From NCBI GenBank assembly GCA_964391195.1, contig CAYMLG010000006.1, positions 1-64,000 on the forward strand: DNA of 64,000 bases, written 5' to 3'. Position 1 is the first letter of the stretch. Each line of letters starts with the position of its first letter. Below the pieces are notes generated by a model, which was given only the letters and a program-made list of their open reading frames with translations, was not told the origin of the DNA and ran no database searches. Of the stretch, positions 41,621-50,256 are shown piece after piece. This stretch comes from JAAYXE01 sp964391195. GTDB taxonomy: Bacteria > Chloroflexota > Anaerolineae > Anaerolineales > UBA4823. The position numbers and the translations under genes are program-made.

Positions 41621-41878
41621 TTATCGCTTAAGGCGGTCTACCAGATCGATGTAGGCCTGCATAGCGTCCTCGGGGGTTAGGCCCTTTTGTTTGGCCCAGG
41701 CATCGTACTTGGCCCGTCCGACCGGGTCGGTAAAGCCGGGCCGCTTTCCTGAGACGTTCCCCACCGTGGCCTGCTTGTAAAACGCGTAGAGCAGCAGCAG
41801 GGTGTTGTTGTCCGGGCGGCGGGGAAGATTCTGGGCTTCCTGGGCCGCGGTTTCAAACTGGCTCTTCAGATCGGCCAT
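41621..41878 (-). CDS. acyl-CoA-binding protein
   Basis: The protein is 85 residues, the exact family size. The four-helix ACBP signatures are LYAFYKQATVGN, then RAKYDAWAKQKGLTPEDAMQ and AYIDLVDRLK. ACBPs bind medium and long acyl-CoA and are best known from eukaryotes, with scattered bacterial members. The ATG at 41878 follows GGAAGGCTGCT. It is 110 bp after the penicillin-acylase gene end on the same strand. It may serve the acyl-CoA dehydrogenase and ligase enzymes encoded elsewhere in the window. Confidence 0.9.
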   Translation of the reverse strand: MADLKSQFETAAQEAQNLPRRPDNNTLLLLYAFYKQATVGNVSGKRPGFTDPVGRAKYDAWAKQKGLTPEDAMQAYIDLVDRLKR

Positions 41879-41989
41879 AGCAGCCTTCCTACAGATGGAA
41901 TGCGAACGAGGATTTTTGCAGCCGGTGAAGGGTACGGTTAGCATGAGCGAACCCGGCCCAAGCTTCCCTTGTCCTTCACCTGCCTGCTG

Positions 41990-44365
41990 TTATTGTACCC
42001 CTGGTTTGATCACCAGCCTGGCCTCGAGTTCGGCCTCTACCTGGGACCGGGTCCAGAGCATTGGGTGATACTCCCCGTTTAACCAGAGAGGGATCTGATC
42101 GTCGTAGTGCGGGCTGCCGACATGGCCCGACTGTCCGGTGGAGAGCACGGCAACCGAGCGGGACAGGTCGTTGAGGTCAAAGATGAAGCGGACGATGGGA
42201 CCCCAGGCCGGGCTGCCAAAGGGCTGTTGGGGGAGCATCGCCATCTGCCATGGGGTATCGGTATCGCCACCGACCGGGTACGGGCCGCGGTCAAAAACCT
42301 GATCCAGCGGGGGCTGCTGGCTGAGGGCACCGGTGAAGGTCAGGCTGTGCAGCCTGCCCCATTGCCAGTCCTGGGGCGACGGTCCGAGCTCCCGGCGCAG
42401 CCAGTCCAGTGTTTCCCTGAAACTGCGCTCTAGCCAGGCATCTTTCCCGCCGGTTTGCTTCAACCACCAGGAGTCGGGGTTATCCAGCATGCGGAAGATG
42501 AGGCTGGTATCGTGCCCGTAGAACTCGCTGCCAGGATATAGCACCGGGTGGGGACCCTGCCCGCGCACGCGCAAGACGAGCTCCGGGTCGAGGGCCGGTT
42601 CGAGCAGGTTGCTCACCAGGCGCCAGCGCAGCACCTGGTAGATTGCGCCGGGGACGCTTCCAGCATCCAGGCTGCCGTCCCACAGGCGGAGCAGGTCCAA
42701 AGCCAGGCGCACCTGCGGGTCGGGGCTGTCGAACTCTTCGAGGCGGGCAGCCAGCTCCCGCCCGGGCAGGCAGGTGAAATCGGTCTGCATCCGCCGCAGA
42801 TCATCGAAAGTCAGCCTGGTTTTGCTTTCGATCATCTCCACCAGGCGCCGGGCGCGGTAGCCGTTCATCCACACTTCCCCCAGGTAGTGAGGGTAGTCAT
42901 CGTTGACCACCCGGTTATTGGCAGTGACGATATAGCCCTGCTCGGGGTTGAGGGCGTGCGGCATCGCTTCGAACGGTACAAAGCCAACCCATTCATAATC
43001 ACCGCTCCACCCCGGGGATGGCAGGCGCCCATCTCCCTGGCTTCGCAGGGGCACCCTCCCGCTGACCCAATAGCCGGTGTTGCCCTGCACATCGGCATAT
43101 ACAATGTTCAACTGCGGCGCTTCGATCAGGCGAACGGCCTGCACGAAATCGTCCCATTCTCGGGCGCGGTTGAGCTGCCACCAGCCCTGCAGCATATTCA
43201 GCGCGGGCTGCAGAGCGGCTGACTGCAGTGCCAGTTTCTGGTGGGGGTCCCCATCCACGTGGGAAATGATGGGGCCGTGCCGGGTGATCTGGACCGTATG
43301 CTGCTCGGGCTCCACCCGGCGGCGGATGTGAATCTGTTCGCGGATGGTTTCGGCCTCCAGCCAGGAGTCTCGGTAGCGGTAGCGGGCAGGGTTTTCGGGA
43401 TGGAACTGCTCGACGAATAAGTCCTCCGCGTCGGTATAGGCCAGGGTCATGCCCCAGGCGATGCGATCGTTGTGGCCCACCAGCACCAAAGGCGTCCCGG
43501 GGATGGAGACCCCGCTGATCTCCAGCTCGGGGGCAGAGAGATGGATCTCGTACCACAGGTTGGGAAGGGTCAGGCTGAGGTGCATGTCGTTGCACAGGTA
43601 GGTGTGCCCCTCAGCGGAGCGGCGGGAGGACAGCGACCAGGCATTGCTGCCCGCCCCCTGCTGGAGAAAGGGCCCCGGGAGGCGATAAAGCCTGCCATCC
43701 GGGTCGAGGCGGTTGAATTCGATCCCTTTGGGCAGCGTGGCCGGGTTTGTAGACGGGTAGTTGATTTCCAATTCGGCAGCCCGCTCCGGGCCTACCGCGG
43801 CGACCAGCATCCCGCGCACAATTTCCCCATACCAGGCGTGAGAAAGCTGCCAGATGACCAGGCGGGCGATGGCGGTGATGTCCTCAGTGCTCCAGGGTTC
43901 GGGTTGGTGATTGAGTAAAGCGAATTCGAGCGGCAGGCGCGAGGTACTGTTTTCAAGGAAAGCATTGATCCCAATTGCATAGGAGAGCAAGATGCGGCGC
44001 ATTTCGGCACTGGCCTGTCCCCAGTCGGAGTTCCCCAGGCGGCGGAAGCCCAGGGTGCGGGCAAAGCAGTCTACTTCCAGGGTTGCCTCGCCAAACACCT
44101 CACTCAGCCGGCCCAGAGCCGTGCGGCGGAGAAGCTCCATCTGCCACAGACGGTCCTGGGCGTGAACGAACGCCTGGGCGAAGAACAGATCGCAAAAATC
44201 GGCGGCGTAAATATGGGGGATTCCCCAGCGGTCGCGCAGCACCTCGACCGGGGCTTCCAGCCCCTGCGCCGGGATCTCCCCCGCAGTTTTCGGGAGGCGG
44301 CGGCTGCTCAACCAACTCAGCCCACGGCGCGCCGCCGGCCCCAGTACCCTATTCAAGGCTGACAT
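41990..44365 (-). CDS. penicillin acylase family amidase
   Basis: This is a 791-residue N-terminal nucleophile hydrolase. The alpha chain begins VEVLRDRWGIPHIYA and FFAQAFVHAQDRLWQMELLR. The autoprocessing site lies before S240 in GAGSNAWSLSS, giving the beta-chain N-terminal Ser. The rest has RIAWGMTLAYTDAEDLFVE, TRHGPII and TANNRVVNDDYP. Family members cleave beta-lactam side chains, acyl-homoserine lactones or other N-acyl amides. No signal peptide is evident in the first 26 residues, so it may act in the cytoplasm. The ATG at 44365 follows CAGGAGGGATAC. Confidence 0.92.
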   Translation of the reverse strand: MSALNRVLGPAARRGLSWLSSRRLPKTAGEIPAQGLEAPVEVLRDRWGIPHIYAADFCDLFFAQAFVHAQDRLWQMELLRRTALGRLSEVFGEATLEVDCFARTLGFRRLGNSDWGQASAEMRRILLSYAIGINAFLENSTSRLPLEFALLNHQPEPWSTEDITAIARLVIWQLSHAWYGEIVRGMLVAAVGPERAAELEINYPSTNPATLPKGIEFNRLDPDGRLYRLPGPFLQQGAGSNAWSLSSRRSAEGHTYLCNDMHLSLTLPNLWYEIHLSAPELEISGVSIPGTPLVLVGHNDRIAWGMTLAYTDAEDLFVEQFHPENPARYRYRDSWLEAETIREQIHIRRRVEPEQHTVQITRHGPIISHVDGDPHQKLALQSAALQPALNMLQGWWQLNRAREWDDFVQAVRLIEAPQLNIVYADVQGNTGYWVSGRVPLRSQGDGRLPSPGWSGDYEWVGFVPFEAMPHALNPEQGYIVTANNRVVNDDYPHYLGEVWMNGYRARRLVEMIESKTRLTFDDLRRMQTDFTCLPGRELAARLEEFDSPDPQVRLALDLLRLWDGSLDAGSVPGAIYQVLRWRLVSNLLEPALDPELVLRVRGQGPHPVLYPGSEFYGHDTSLIFRMLDNPDSWWLKQTGGKDAWLERSFRETLDWLRRELGPSPQDWQWGRLHSLTFTGALSQQPPLDQVFDRGPYPVGGDTDTPWQMAMLPQQPFGSPAWGPIVRFIFDLNDLSRSVAVLSTGQSGHVGSPHYDDQIPLWLNGEYHPMLWTRSQVEAELEARLVIKPGVQ

Positions 44366-44468
44366 GTATCCCTCCTGATGTGATTTGTTTGGGGTGGACC
44401 CAGGCGAAGCCCGGTGATCGTATCGCTGCAAGTCCCCCAACCCATCTTTTCCCCCAACCGGACGATCG

Positions 44469-45068
44469 TTAGAAACTGTTCTCGATTGCTTCGGGCAGGT
44501 AATGATAAATCGAACAGTTGAGGGTTTCTTCGAAACCGGACTTGATTTCGAGAAAGGCCTTCCACTTCTCTAGCGTATAGTCGTTGAATCCATGCCGCAG
44601 GGCGACGTCCACCAATCGCTTTTCGATCAGGCAAACCCCGGTGGGCAAGGCTAAAGCATCGCAAAGCTGGATGAGGCGGTCGTATACATCGAACTCAATC
44701 TCGTCCAGATATGATTGAATGAAGGCGACCTCCTCCGGGGGGCAGTCCCACTTCCCTGCGCCGGCATGCACATTCTTGATGGGGAAAGAGTGGGTCAGGC
44801 AAACCCGAGCTGCATCGTGGTAGCCGAGCGCCTCCAGGTAGCGATAGCCATCGAGCACGTGGCGCATATCGTAGCGGCCTTCCCGCCGGCCGACATCATG
44901 CAGCAGGCCGAGGATATAGGCGGTGGAGGGATCCATCTGCGGGTGAGGGGCAGCGATGCGCCGGGCGGCCTCGGCTACTACCTGGGAGTGGTTCACCCAA
45001 GGGCCAGGGTTCAGCCTGCCGGCCTCTTCCAAGAGCGCTTCCGCAATCTGAGGGGAGGGGATATCCAT
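44469..45068 (-). CDS. HD-domain phosphohydrolase-like protein
   Basis: This 199-residue protein has the HD metal pattern: H27 in WVNHSQVV, H57-D58 in LGLLHDVGRREG, and further His in DMRHVLDGY and LTHSF. D-x-LIQLCDALALP near residue 140 supplies the last Asp. HD proteins hydrolyse nucleotides or phosphoesters. The ATG at 45068 lies 4 bp behind the FRG gene stop, so the two form an operon. The substrate is unknown. Confidence 0.85.
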   Translation of the reverse strand: MDIPSPQIAEALLEEAGRLNPGPWVNHSQVVAEAARRIAAPHPQMDPSTAYILGLLHDVGRREGRYDMRHVLDGYRYLEALGYHDAARVCLTHSFPIKNVHAGAGKWDCPPEEVAFIQSYLDEIEFDVYDRLIQLCDALALPTGVCLIEKRLVDVALRHGFNDYTLEKWKAFLEIKSGFEETLNCSIYHYLPEAIENSF

Positions 45069-45072
45069 CGCC

Positions 45073-45858
45073 TCACTTCCTGGGGCTGTACTGGCGTTTA
45101 AGCCAACTGGAGAGGCCATCCAGGCCGGGGAAGAGCACCCGCTCGGTGATATTTGCCTGGTCCAGCTTGTCGCGCACCTCCCATTTGAGCCCGGCGGGGA
45201 GGATGATCTTGCGGAAGAGGTAAGGGTGGTTGTACAGCCAGTCGTCGGGGTAAGTGCACGGGTTAGAGATGAGCGAGAACAGGGCAAACTGGTTGACGAT
45301 TCGGTCGTCGATGGAGGGGGGCTCGAAAAAGAGCATGAAGTCTTCCTCGGCCAAGCGGTCGAACTCGGCGAGAGAGCCGGCTACCGCGGTGAGCATCTCC
45401 ACGGTGAACACATCCGAGCCTTCTTCCCGGAGTTGTTCATCCAGGGGCCGGGGCAGGTGTTCGTGGACTTTGGTGTAATTCACCGCCCAGATGACGCCAT
45501 CCTGGTCATAAGTTTCGAGATTTTCGGTAGCGAAGTGCAGGGCCACGTAGGGTGAAAAGCTCCAGTCGAGCAAACGGGTGGGTAGCCCGTGATGTTTGGC
45601 CAGGGAGAGCCAGGCCCAGACCGAGTCGAATTCAACTTCATTGCGGCAGGCGTACTTACGGAAGTTGCGCAGCAGGTGGCGTTCCATCCGGACGAACTCG
45701 CCGCCGAGCCGGATCAGGGTGGTCGCCAGGCGGTTGCTATGAACGGCGACCCCACGAAAGGCGAAGGGAGAACGGAAGCGCGCGATATCATCCCGCCAGG
45801 ATTGGGCATAAAGTTCATCTTGTAGCTCGTTCCAACTGTCGACCCGAATCTCTTCCAT
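45073..45858 (-). CDS. FRG-domain protein
   Basis: This 261-residue protein has the FRG signature at F34-R35-G36 and the second block at 89-110, HHGLPTRLLDWSFSPYVALH. FRG domains are found in many bacteria and phages, and their biochemical activity is not established. The ATG at 45858 follows GGAAAAGGATTTT. It is directly coupled to an HD-domain hydrolase gene. About 530 bp of repeat-rich non-coding DNA lies upstream. Confidence 0.85.
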   Translation of the reverse strand: MEEIRVDSWNELQDELYAQSWRDDIARFRSPFAFRGVAVHSNRLATTLIRLGGEFVRMERHLLRNFRKYACRNEVEFDSVWAWLSLAKHHGLPTRLLDWSFSPYVALHFATENLETYDQDGVIWAVNYTKVHEHLPRPLDEQLREEGSDVFTVEMLTAVAGSLAEFDRLAEEDFMLFFEPPSIDDRIVNQFALFSLISNPCTYPDDWLYNHPYLFRKIILPAGLKWEVRDKLDQANITERVLFPGLDGLSSWLKRQYSPRK

Positions 45859-46391
45859 AAAATCCTTTTCCGAGCAATGCAATTACGGCGATCGATCGTC
45901 CAGGCCACCCCCGGAGGCGATCTTACACAATCATTTTAATCGAAGATCTGTGGTCGAGCGGATGGCTGTCAACGGATTACGGAATCGGATTGAGCGGATT
46001 AGGTCATGGAAGGCGATCACCCGAGACCGTACAGTGTCGTCATAAATTATCCGATTTTCGGTGTGAGGCAGGGTCCGCCGCGGGCGTAGGGGCACGGCGG
46101 GGTCGTAAATTATGTGGAACCGTAGACCCCCACGCCGTGCCCACGCCTGGCGTATGCAGCGTCTCGGAGCCGGGGGCACGGCGGCGGGGTTTTATGTGGC
46201 GGGGTTGGTATGTAAGGGGGCTGATAAATTTCGCCGCGCCAGACACACGGACGTAAACGTGTGTCTGGGCGCGGCGATCGCATGATTAATCGGCGGGTTG
46301 GGCGTATACCGCCATGCCCCGATGGTATCCGTCGCGTGAATAACCGGGGCGAGGCGGTCAGGTGGAAAAATTTTTTAGGGGAAACTCCGCG
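45859..46391. other. hairpin-rich intergenic region, no gene seen
   Basis: This 533-bp stretch holds short repeated motifs: AACGGATTACGGAATCGGATTG near 45970, two GGGGCACGGCG motifs (about 46090 and 46174) with a complementary CGCCGTGCCC (46133-46142), and the large hairpin at 46232-46276. A short plus-strand frame at 45990-46256 consists of these repeats and is not taken as a gene. Confidence 0.55.
46232..46276. repeat. large hairpin with 18-bp stem
   Basis: CGCCGCGCC-AGACACACG pairs with CGTGTGTCT-GGGCGCGGCG around an 8-base loop, with one bulged base. It lies in the non-coding region upstream of the FRG gene and behind the coiled-coil gene. There is no U-tract. Confidence 0.75.
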
Positions 46392-46868
46392 CTATTCAGA
46401 CGGTTCCGCCTGGTGCTCTTTCTCGTTTTCGTTTCGCAGGGCGTTAATGCCGTTACGCACCTGGTTCAACGAGCGGTCCAGCTCCATCTCCAGTTTGGTG
46501 AGCGAATCGATCACATATTCATCCGCTTCGCGGCGGATGCGCTCGCCTTCCAGGCGGGCCTGGGCGAGGAGCTGTTCGGCCCGGCCTTGGGCGGCCTGGA
46601 CGATGGCGTCACGCTCGACCAACTGCTCGCTTTTCTCGCGGGCGATCGCCAGGGTGCGATTGGCCTCTTCCTGAGCCTGGGCCAGCAGCCGGTCGCGCTG
46701 GGCGAGGAGCTGTTGGGCCTTTTTGACTTCCTCAGGAATAGCGACGCGCATCTGATCGATCAGATCGAGCATACGGTCTTCGTCTACGATCACATTGTGC
46801 GTAAGTGGCAGTGGCCTGCTCTGGTTGAGAAGTTCTTCCAGGCGGTCGACAAGGTGCAGAATGTCCAT
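46392..46868 (-). CDS. coiled-coil protein, function unknown
   Basis: This 158-residue protein is almost wholly helical. The first 50 residues (MDILHLVDRLEELLNQ, then MLDLIDQMRVAIPEEVKKAQ) are followed by a long coiled coil rich in Gln, Glu, Ala and Arg to about residue 150. It resembles F-type ATPase b-subunit or DivIVA-like rods, but no family motif is firm. The ATG at 46868 follows GGGAAGGCGCCCTT. It is the last gene of the recG-coaD block, 82 bp behind coaD. Confidence 0.7.
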   Translation of the reverse strand: MDILHLVDRLEELLNQSRPLPLTHNVIVDEDRMLDLIDQMRVAIPEEVKKAQQLLAQRDRLLAQAQEEANRTLAIAREKSEQLVERDAIVQAAQGRAEQLLAQARLEGERIRREADEYVIDSLTKLEMELDRSLNQVRNGINALRNENEKEHQAEPSE

Positions 46869-46950
46869 AAGGGCGCCTTCCCTAGCCGTGCAGAGAGAAT
46901 ACTTCCATAGATTACACGCAAATTGCGTTTTCGTCAATTGATCGAAGCGA

Positions 46951-47475
46951 TCAGTCCCGCATAGAGGTGCTGGGAACCACCTGCTGCCCGTCTCCCAACT
47001 CTTTGAACCGGTTGGCGAGCGCATCGGCGACGTAGGATGGCACCATGCTGCTCACATCACCGTTCAGGGAAGCGATCTCTCGCACGGTGGACCCGGAGAG
47101 GAAGGTGTGTTCCTCGGCGGTGATCAAGGCGACGACCTCGATTTCGGGGACCAGGCGGTGATTGGCCAGCGCCATGCGGAACTCGTACTCGAAATCGGAG
47201 AAGACCCGCAGGCCGCGCACGATCACCTGGGCATCGATCGCCCGGCAGAACTCGACCGTCAATCCGCTGTAACCGCTGACGCGAATGTTCTTATCCTCTT
47301 TGAACGCCTGCTTGACCAGGGAGATGCGTTCTTCCGGGGAGAAGAGCAGCGATTTCAGGGGCTTGTCGTAAACAGCGACCACCACCTCATCGAACAGGCG
47401 CGCAGCCCGGCGAGCAATATCGATATGACCGAAGTGGATGGGATCGAAGGTCCCGGGGAAAACGGCTTTGACCAT
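46951..47475 (-). CDS. coaD: phosphopantetheine adenylyltransferase
   Basis: This 174-residue nucleotidyltransferase makes dephospho-CoA from 4'-phosphopantetheine and ATP. The family motifs are PGTFDPIHFGHIDI at the N-terminus, with the T/HxGH signature, RVFSDFEYEFRMALANHRL in the middle, and FLSGSTVREIASLNGDV. The length is slightly above the usual 160. It starts 6 bp after the recG stop and is translated in the same operon. Confidence 0.95.
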   Translation of the reverse strand: MVKAVFPGTFDPIHFGHIDIARRAARLFDEVVVAVYDKPLKSLLFSPEERISLVKQAFKEDKNIRVSGYSGLTVEFCRAIDAQVIVRGLRVFSDFEYEFRMALANHRLVPEIEVVALITAEEHTFLSGSTVREIASLNGDVSSMVPSYVADALANRFKELGDGQQVVPSTSMRD

Positions 47476-47481
47476 ATGCTT

Positions 47482-50235
47482 TTAACTGATATCTCCACGC
47501 CCATCCCCCCAGAAACGCTGCAAGGTTTGGGCCAGGTATTGCAATTGTGGGTTTGAAAGGTCGGGGTCCTGGTTGAACAGGTCTTGGGCGTGCCGGCGCG
47601 CCTTTTCAATCAGGCGCACATCGGTAAGGTTGGCGAGTTGGAGCTCGGAAAAGCCGGATTGGCGGGTGCCGAGGAACTGGCCGGGTCCGCGCTGGTCCAG
47701 ATCGCGCTCGGCGAGGACGAAACCGTCATTGGTTTCCGCCATTGCCTGGAGGCGCTCGTTCTCGGTGGCGTCCGGTGTGTCGGGCACGAGCAGGCAGTAA
47801 GATTTATCTGCTCCCCGGCCGACCCGGCCGCGGAACTGGTGGAGTTGGGCCAGGCCAAATCGATTGGCGCCTTCGATCAGCATCACGGTGGCATTGGGCA
47901 CATCCACACCGACTTCGATCACCGAGGTGGAGACGAGGATATCGTAGCGTCGGTCGCGGAAGTCCCGCATCACCGCGTCCTTCTCCTCCGGCTTCATCCG
48001 CCCATGGAGCAGGCCCACCCGCAGGTTGGGGAAGATCTCTTTCTGCAGCCGTTCGTGCTCATCCACGGCCGCTTTGGCCTCGGTTTTATCGCTTTCCTCG
48101 ACGAGCGGGTAGATGATAAAAGCCTGCCGGCCCTGGCTGATCTGGCTGCGGATGAGGCTGAAGGCTCGCTCCAATTCACGTGGGGGGAGCACATGGGTGC
48201 TTACCGGCTGGCGTCCGGGGGGCATTTCGTCCATCACAGATAAGTCCAGGTCGCCGTAGACCGTCAGCGCCAGAGAGCGCGGGATGGGGGTCGCGGTCAT
48301 CACCAACAGGTGAGGATTTTGCCCTTTGCTGCGCAGCGCGGCGCGCTGCTGAACGCCGAAGCGGTGCTGCTCATCGACGATGGCCAGTTGGAGGTCGGCG
48401 AAGGTCACCGGATCTTCGATCAGGGCATGGGTGCCAACGACCACTTTAATCGAACCATCAGCCAGGCCCTGGCGGATCTCACGCTTTTCTGCTTCGGGGG
48501 TAGCGCCGACCATCAGGCGGATCTCTTCCGGGCGCAGCACCGGTGCCGCCGGGAGTTGACCGTTGTCAGCCGGCTCGGGCTGGGATGTATCCACCCCGGC
48601 TAACAGGCGAAGCAGGCTGCGATGGTGCTGCTCGGCCAGAATGCTGGTGGGAGCCATGAGGGCCGCCTGGGCGCCGCCGCGGGCGACGATGGCAATGGCC
48701 AGGGCGGCGATAACTGTCTTACCGGAGCCAACGTCACCCTGGAGCAAGCGGTTCATCGGGCGGCCGGAAGCCAGGTCGCGGCGCATATCTTCCAGGGCCC
48801 GCTGCTGGGCGCCGGTCAGGCCGAAAGGCAGGCGTGCAAGCTGCGACTGCAGCCATTCGTCCTCAGCCTGAAAAGCCCGGGCTTCCCGTTCCTGCCACAG
48901 ACGTTTTTCGCGCAGCACGCCTAACTGCAGCAGGAAGACTTCATCGAAAGCCAGGCGATGGCGGGCTGCTTTCAAATCATCCCATGAATCGGGGAAGTGC
49001 GCCTGGAGCAGGGCCGTGGACAGGTCGACCAGGCCGGCGCTCTGGCGGATTTCATCGGTCAGTGGGTCGGGGATGCGCGGCGCCCAATAGAGGACGACCT
49101 GGTTCATCAGCTTTCGCAGCCAACGCTGGGTGATCTGGGCGGTGAGCGGGTAGACCGGGACGATCCGGTTGGTGCTCAACTGCTGCTGCTCGAGCGGTTC
49201 CCACTCGGGATTCGTCATCACCAGCCGTCCCAGGTACTGTTCCACCTTTCCGGAAAGCACAATGTGAGCCCCAGCATGCAGGCGCTTAGCCTGGAATTGG
49301 CTGAACCAGGTGACCCGCAGCGCCCCACTGCCATCGCTGACGATTGCCTCGGCGATCTTCATGCGCCCGCTGCGTATTGCGCGGAACTGCACGCTTTGAA
49401 CGGTGCCGATGACGGTGACTTCATCCCCATACCACAGGCGGTTGATCGGTTTTAAGCGGGTGTAATCGTCATAACGGCGGGGGAAATAATAGAGCATATC
49501 CCGCAGCGTTATTAACCCGATGCGGGCGAGAATGGAAGCATGGCGAGGTCCAACACCTTGCAAGACAGTGATCGGGGCGCTCAGCGCTTCCGGTTCCTTG
49601 GGCACCTGGGGGAGCTGGGTGCGGGGAGGAGTATCGACTTCAGGCTCGGGTTCGTACCCCTCGCCTGCCTCATCTTCCTCTTCCATCGTGCCTTGAGGCG
49701 AGGCGGACACCCGATTCTCGGGACGGGGAGGGGAAGCCTCAACTTGGGTTCCCGGGGGCGGTTCCGGCGGAGACTGTTGTGAAGTAGCCGGCTGGCGCTC
49801 CGCTTCCGGTCGACCTTCATCGGCCGCTTTCTCCGCCAGGGCATCCCCTGCCGGCGCTTCCTGGGTCGGTTTCGGGTGAGGCGGCCGGTCTGGGGTATCT
49901 TTTCGCCGGGACGTATCGGGCGGGCGATCTTCTCGCCGCGCCTGGCCCCCCGCTGATGCCTTGCCCGGCAGCGTTGCTTCGCCGCCGGTCACCCGTTGAA
50001 TACGGCGCATCAGCCCGTCCAGCACTTCAGCCCGGGAGGTCGTGCTCAGGCGGGCATAATCTTTCAGCCGCTGACCGACTGCCTGGATCAAATCTTCCGG
50101 GACGGCATCGGCGCGGGCTTCTGCTTCCCAGTGTTCGAAGATCCGTTCCAGGCCTCCCAGCACTGCATGGTTATCGTAACCGCGCTCAGCTTCGAGGACG
50201 AAAAATTTCTGTAACTTCGTAAGAGATGGTTTCAT
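47482..50235 (-). CDS. recG: ATP-dependent DNA helicase RecG with N-terminal extension
   Basis: This 917-residue branch-migration helicase rescues stalled forks and Holliday junctions. The wedge OB-fold starts at about residue 220 (LQGVGPRHASILARIGL). Motor motifs are GDVGSGKTVIAALAI, DEQHRFGVQQR, TATPIPRSLALTVYGDLD, STSVIEVGVDVPNA and QFRGRVGRG. E. coli RecG has 693 residues. The excess is an N-terminal helical region (1-95) and a Pro/Glu/Ala-rich low-complexity linker (about 95-210). It begins 21 bp after the degV stop and abuts coaD. Confidence 0.95.
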   Translation of the reverse strand: MKPSLTKLQKFFVLEAERGYDNHAVLGGLERIFEHWEAEARADAVPEDLIQAVGQRLKDYARLSTTSRAEVLDGLMRRIQRVTGGEATLPGKASAGGQARREDRPPDTSRRKDTPDRPPHPKPTQEAPAGDALAEKAADEGRPEAERQPATSQQSPPEPPPGTQVEASPPRPENRVSASPQGTMEEEDEAGEGYEPEPEVDTPPRTQLPQVPKEPEALSAPITVLQGVGPRHASILARIGLITLRDMLYYFPRRYDDYTRLKPINRLWYGDEVTVIGTVQSVQFRAIRSGRMKIAEAIVSDGSGALRVTWFSQFQAKRLHAGAHIVLSGKVEQYLGRLVMTNPEWEPLEQQQLSTNRIVPVYPLTAQITQRWLRKLMNQVVLYWAPRIPDPLTDEIRQSAGLVDLSTALLQAHFPDSWDDLKAARHRLAFDEVFLLQLGVLREKRLWQEREARAFQAEDEWLQSQLARLPFGLTGAQQRALEDMRRDLASGRPMNRLLQGDVGSGKTVIAALAIAIVARGGAQAALMAPTSILAEQHHRSLLRLLAGVDTSQPEPADNGQLPAAPVLRPEEIRLMVGATPEAEKREIRQGLADGSIKVVVGTHALIEDPVTFADLQLAIVDEQHRFGVQQRAALRSKGQNPHLLVMTATPIPRSLALTVYGDLDLSVMDEMPPGRQPVSTHVLPPRELERAFSLIRSQISQGRQAFIIYPLVEESDKTEAKAAVDEHERLQKEIFPNLRVGLLHGRMKPEEKDAVMRDFRDRRYDILVSTSVIEVGVDVPNATVMLIEGANRFGLAQLHQFRGRVGRGADKSYCLLVPDTPDATENERLQAMAETNDGFVLAERDLDQRGPGQFLGTRQSGFSELQLANLTDVRLIEKARRHAQDLFNQDPDLSNPQLQYLAQTLQRFWGDGRGDIS

Positions 50236-50256
50236 TAATGCAATATTTTACCAGGG

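Noticed and set aside
45990..46256. 88-residue open frame in the hairpin-rich gap
   Set aside because: It is made of the repeated GC-rich motifs and lacks a ribosome binding site.
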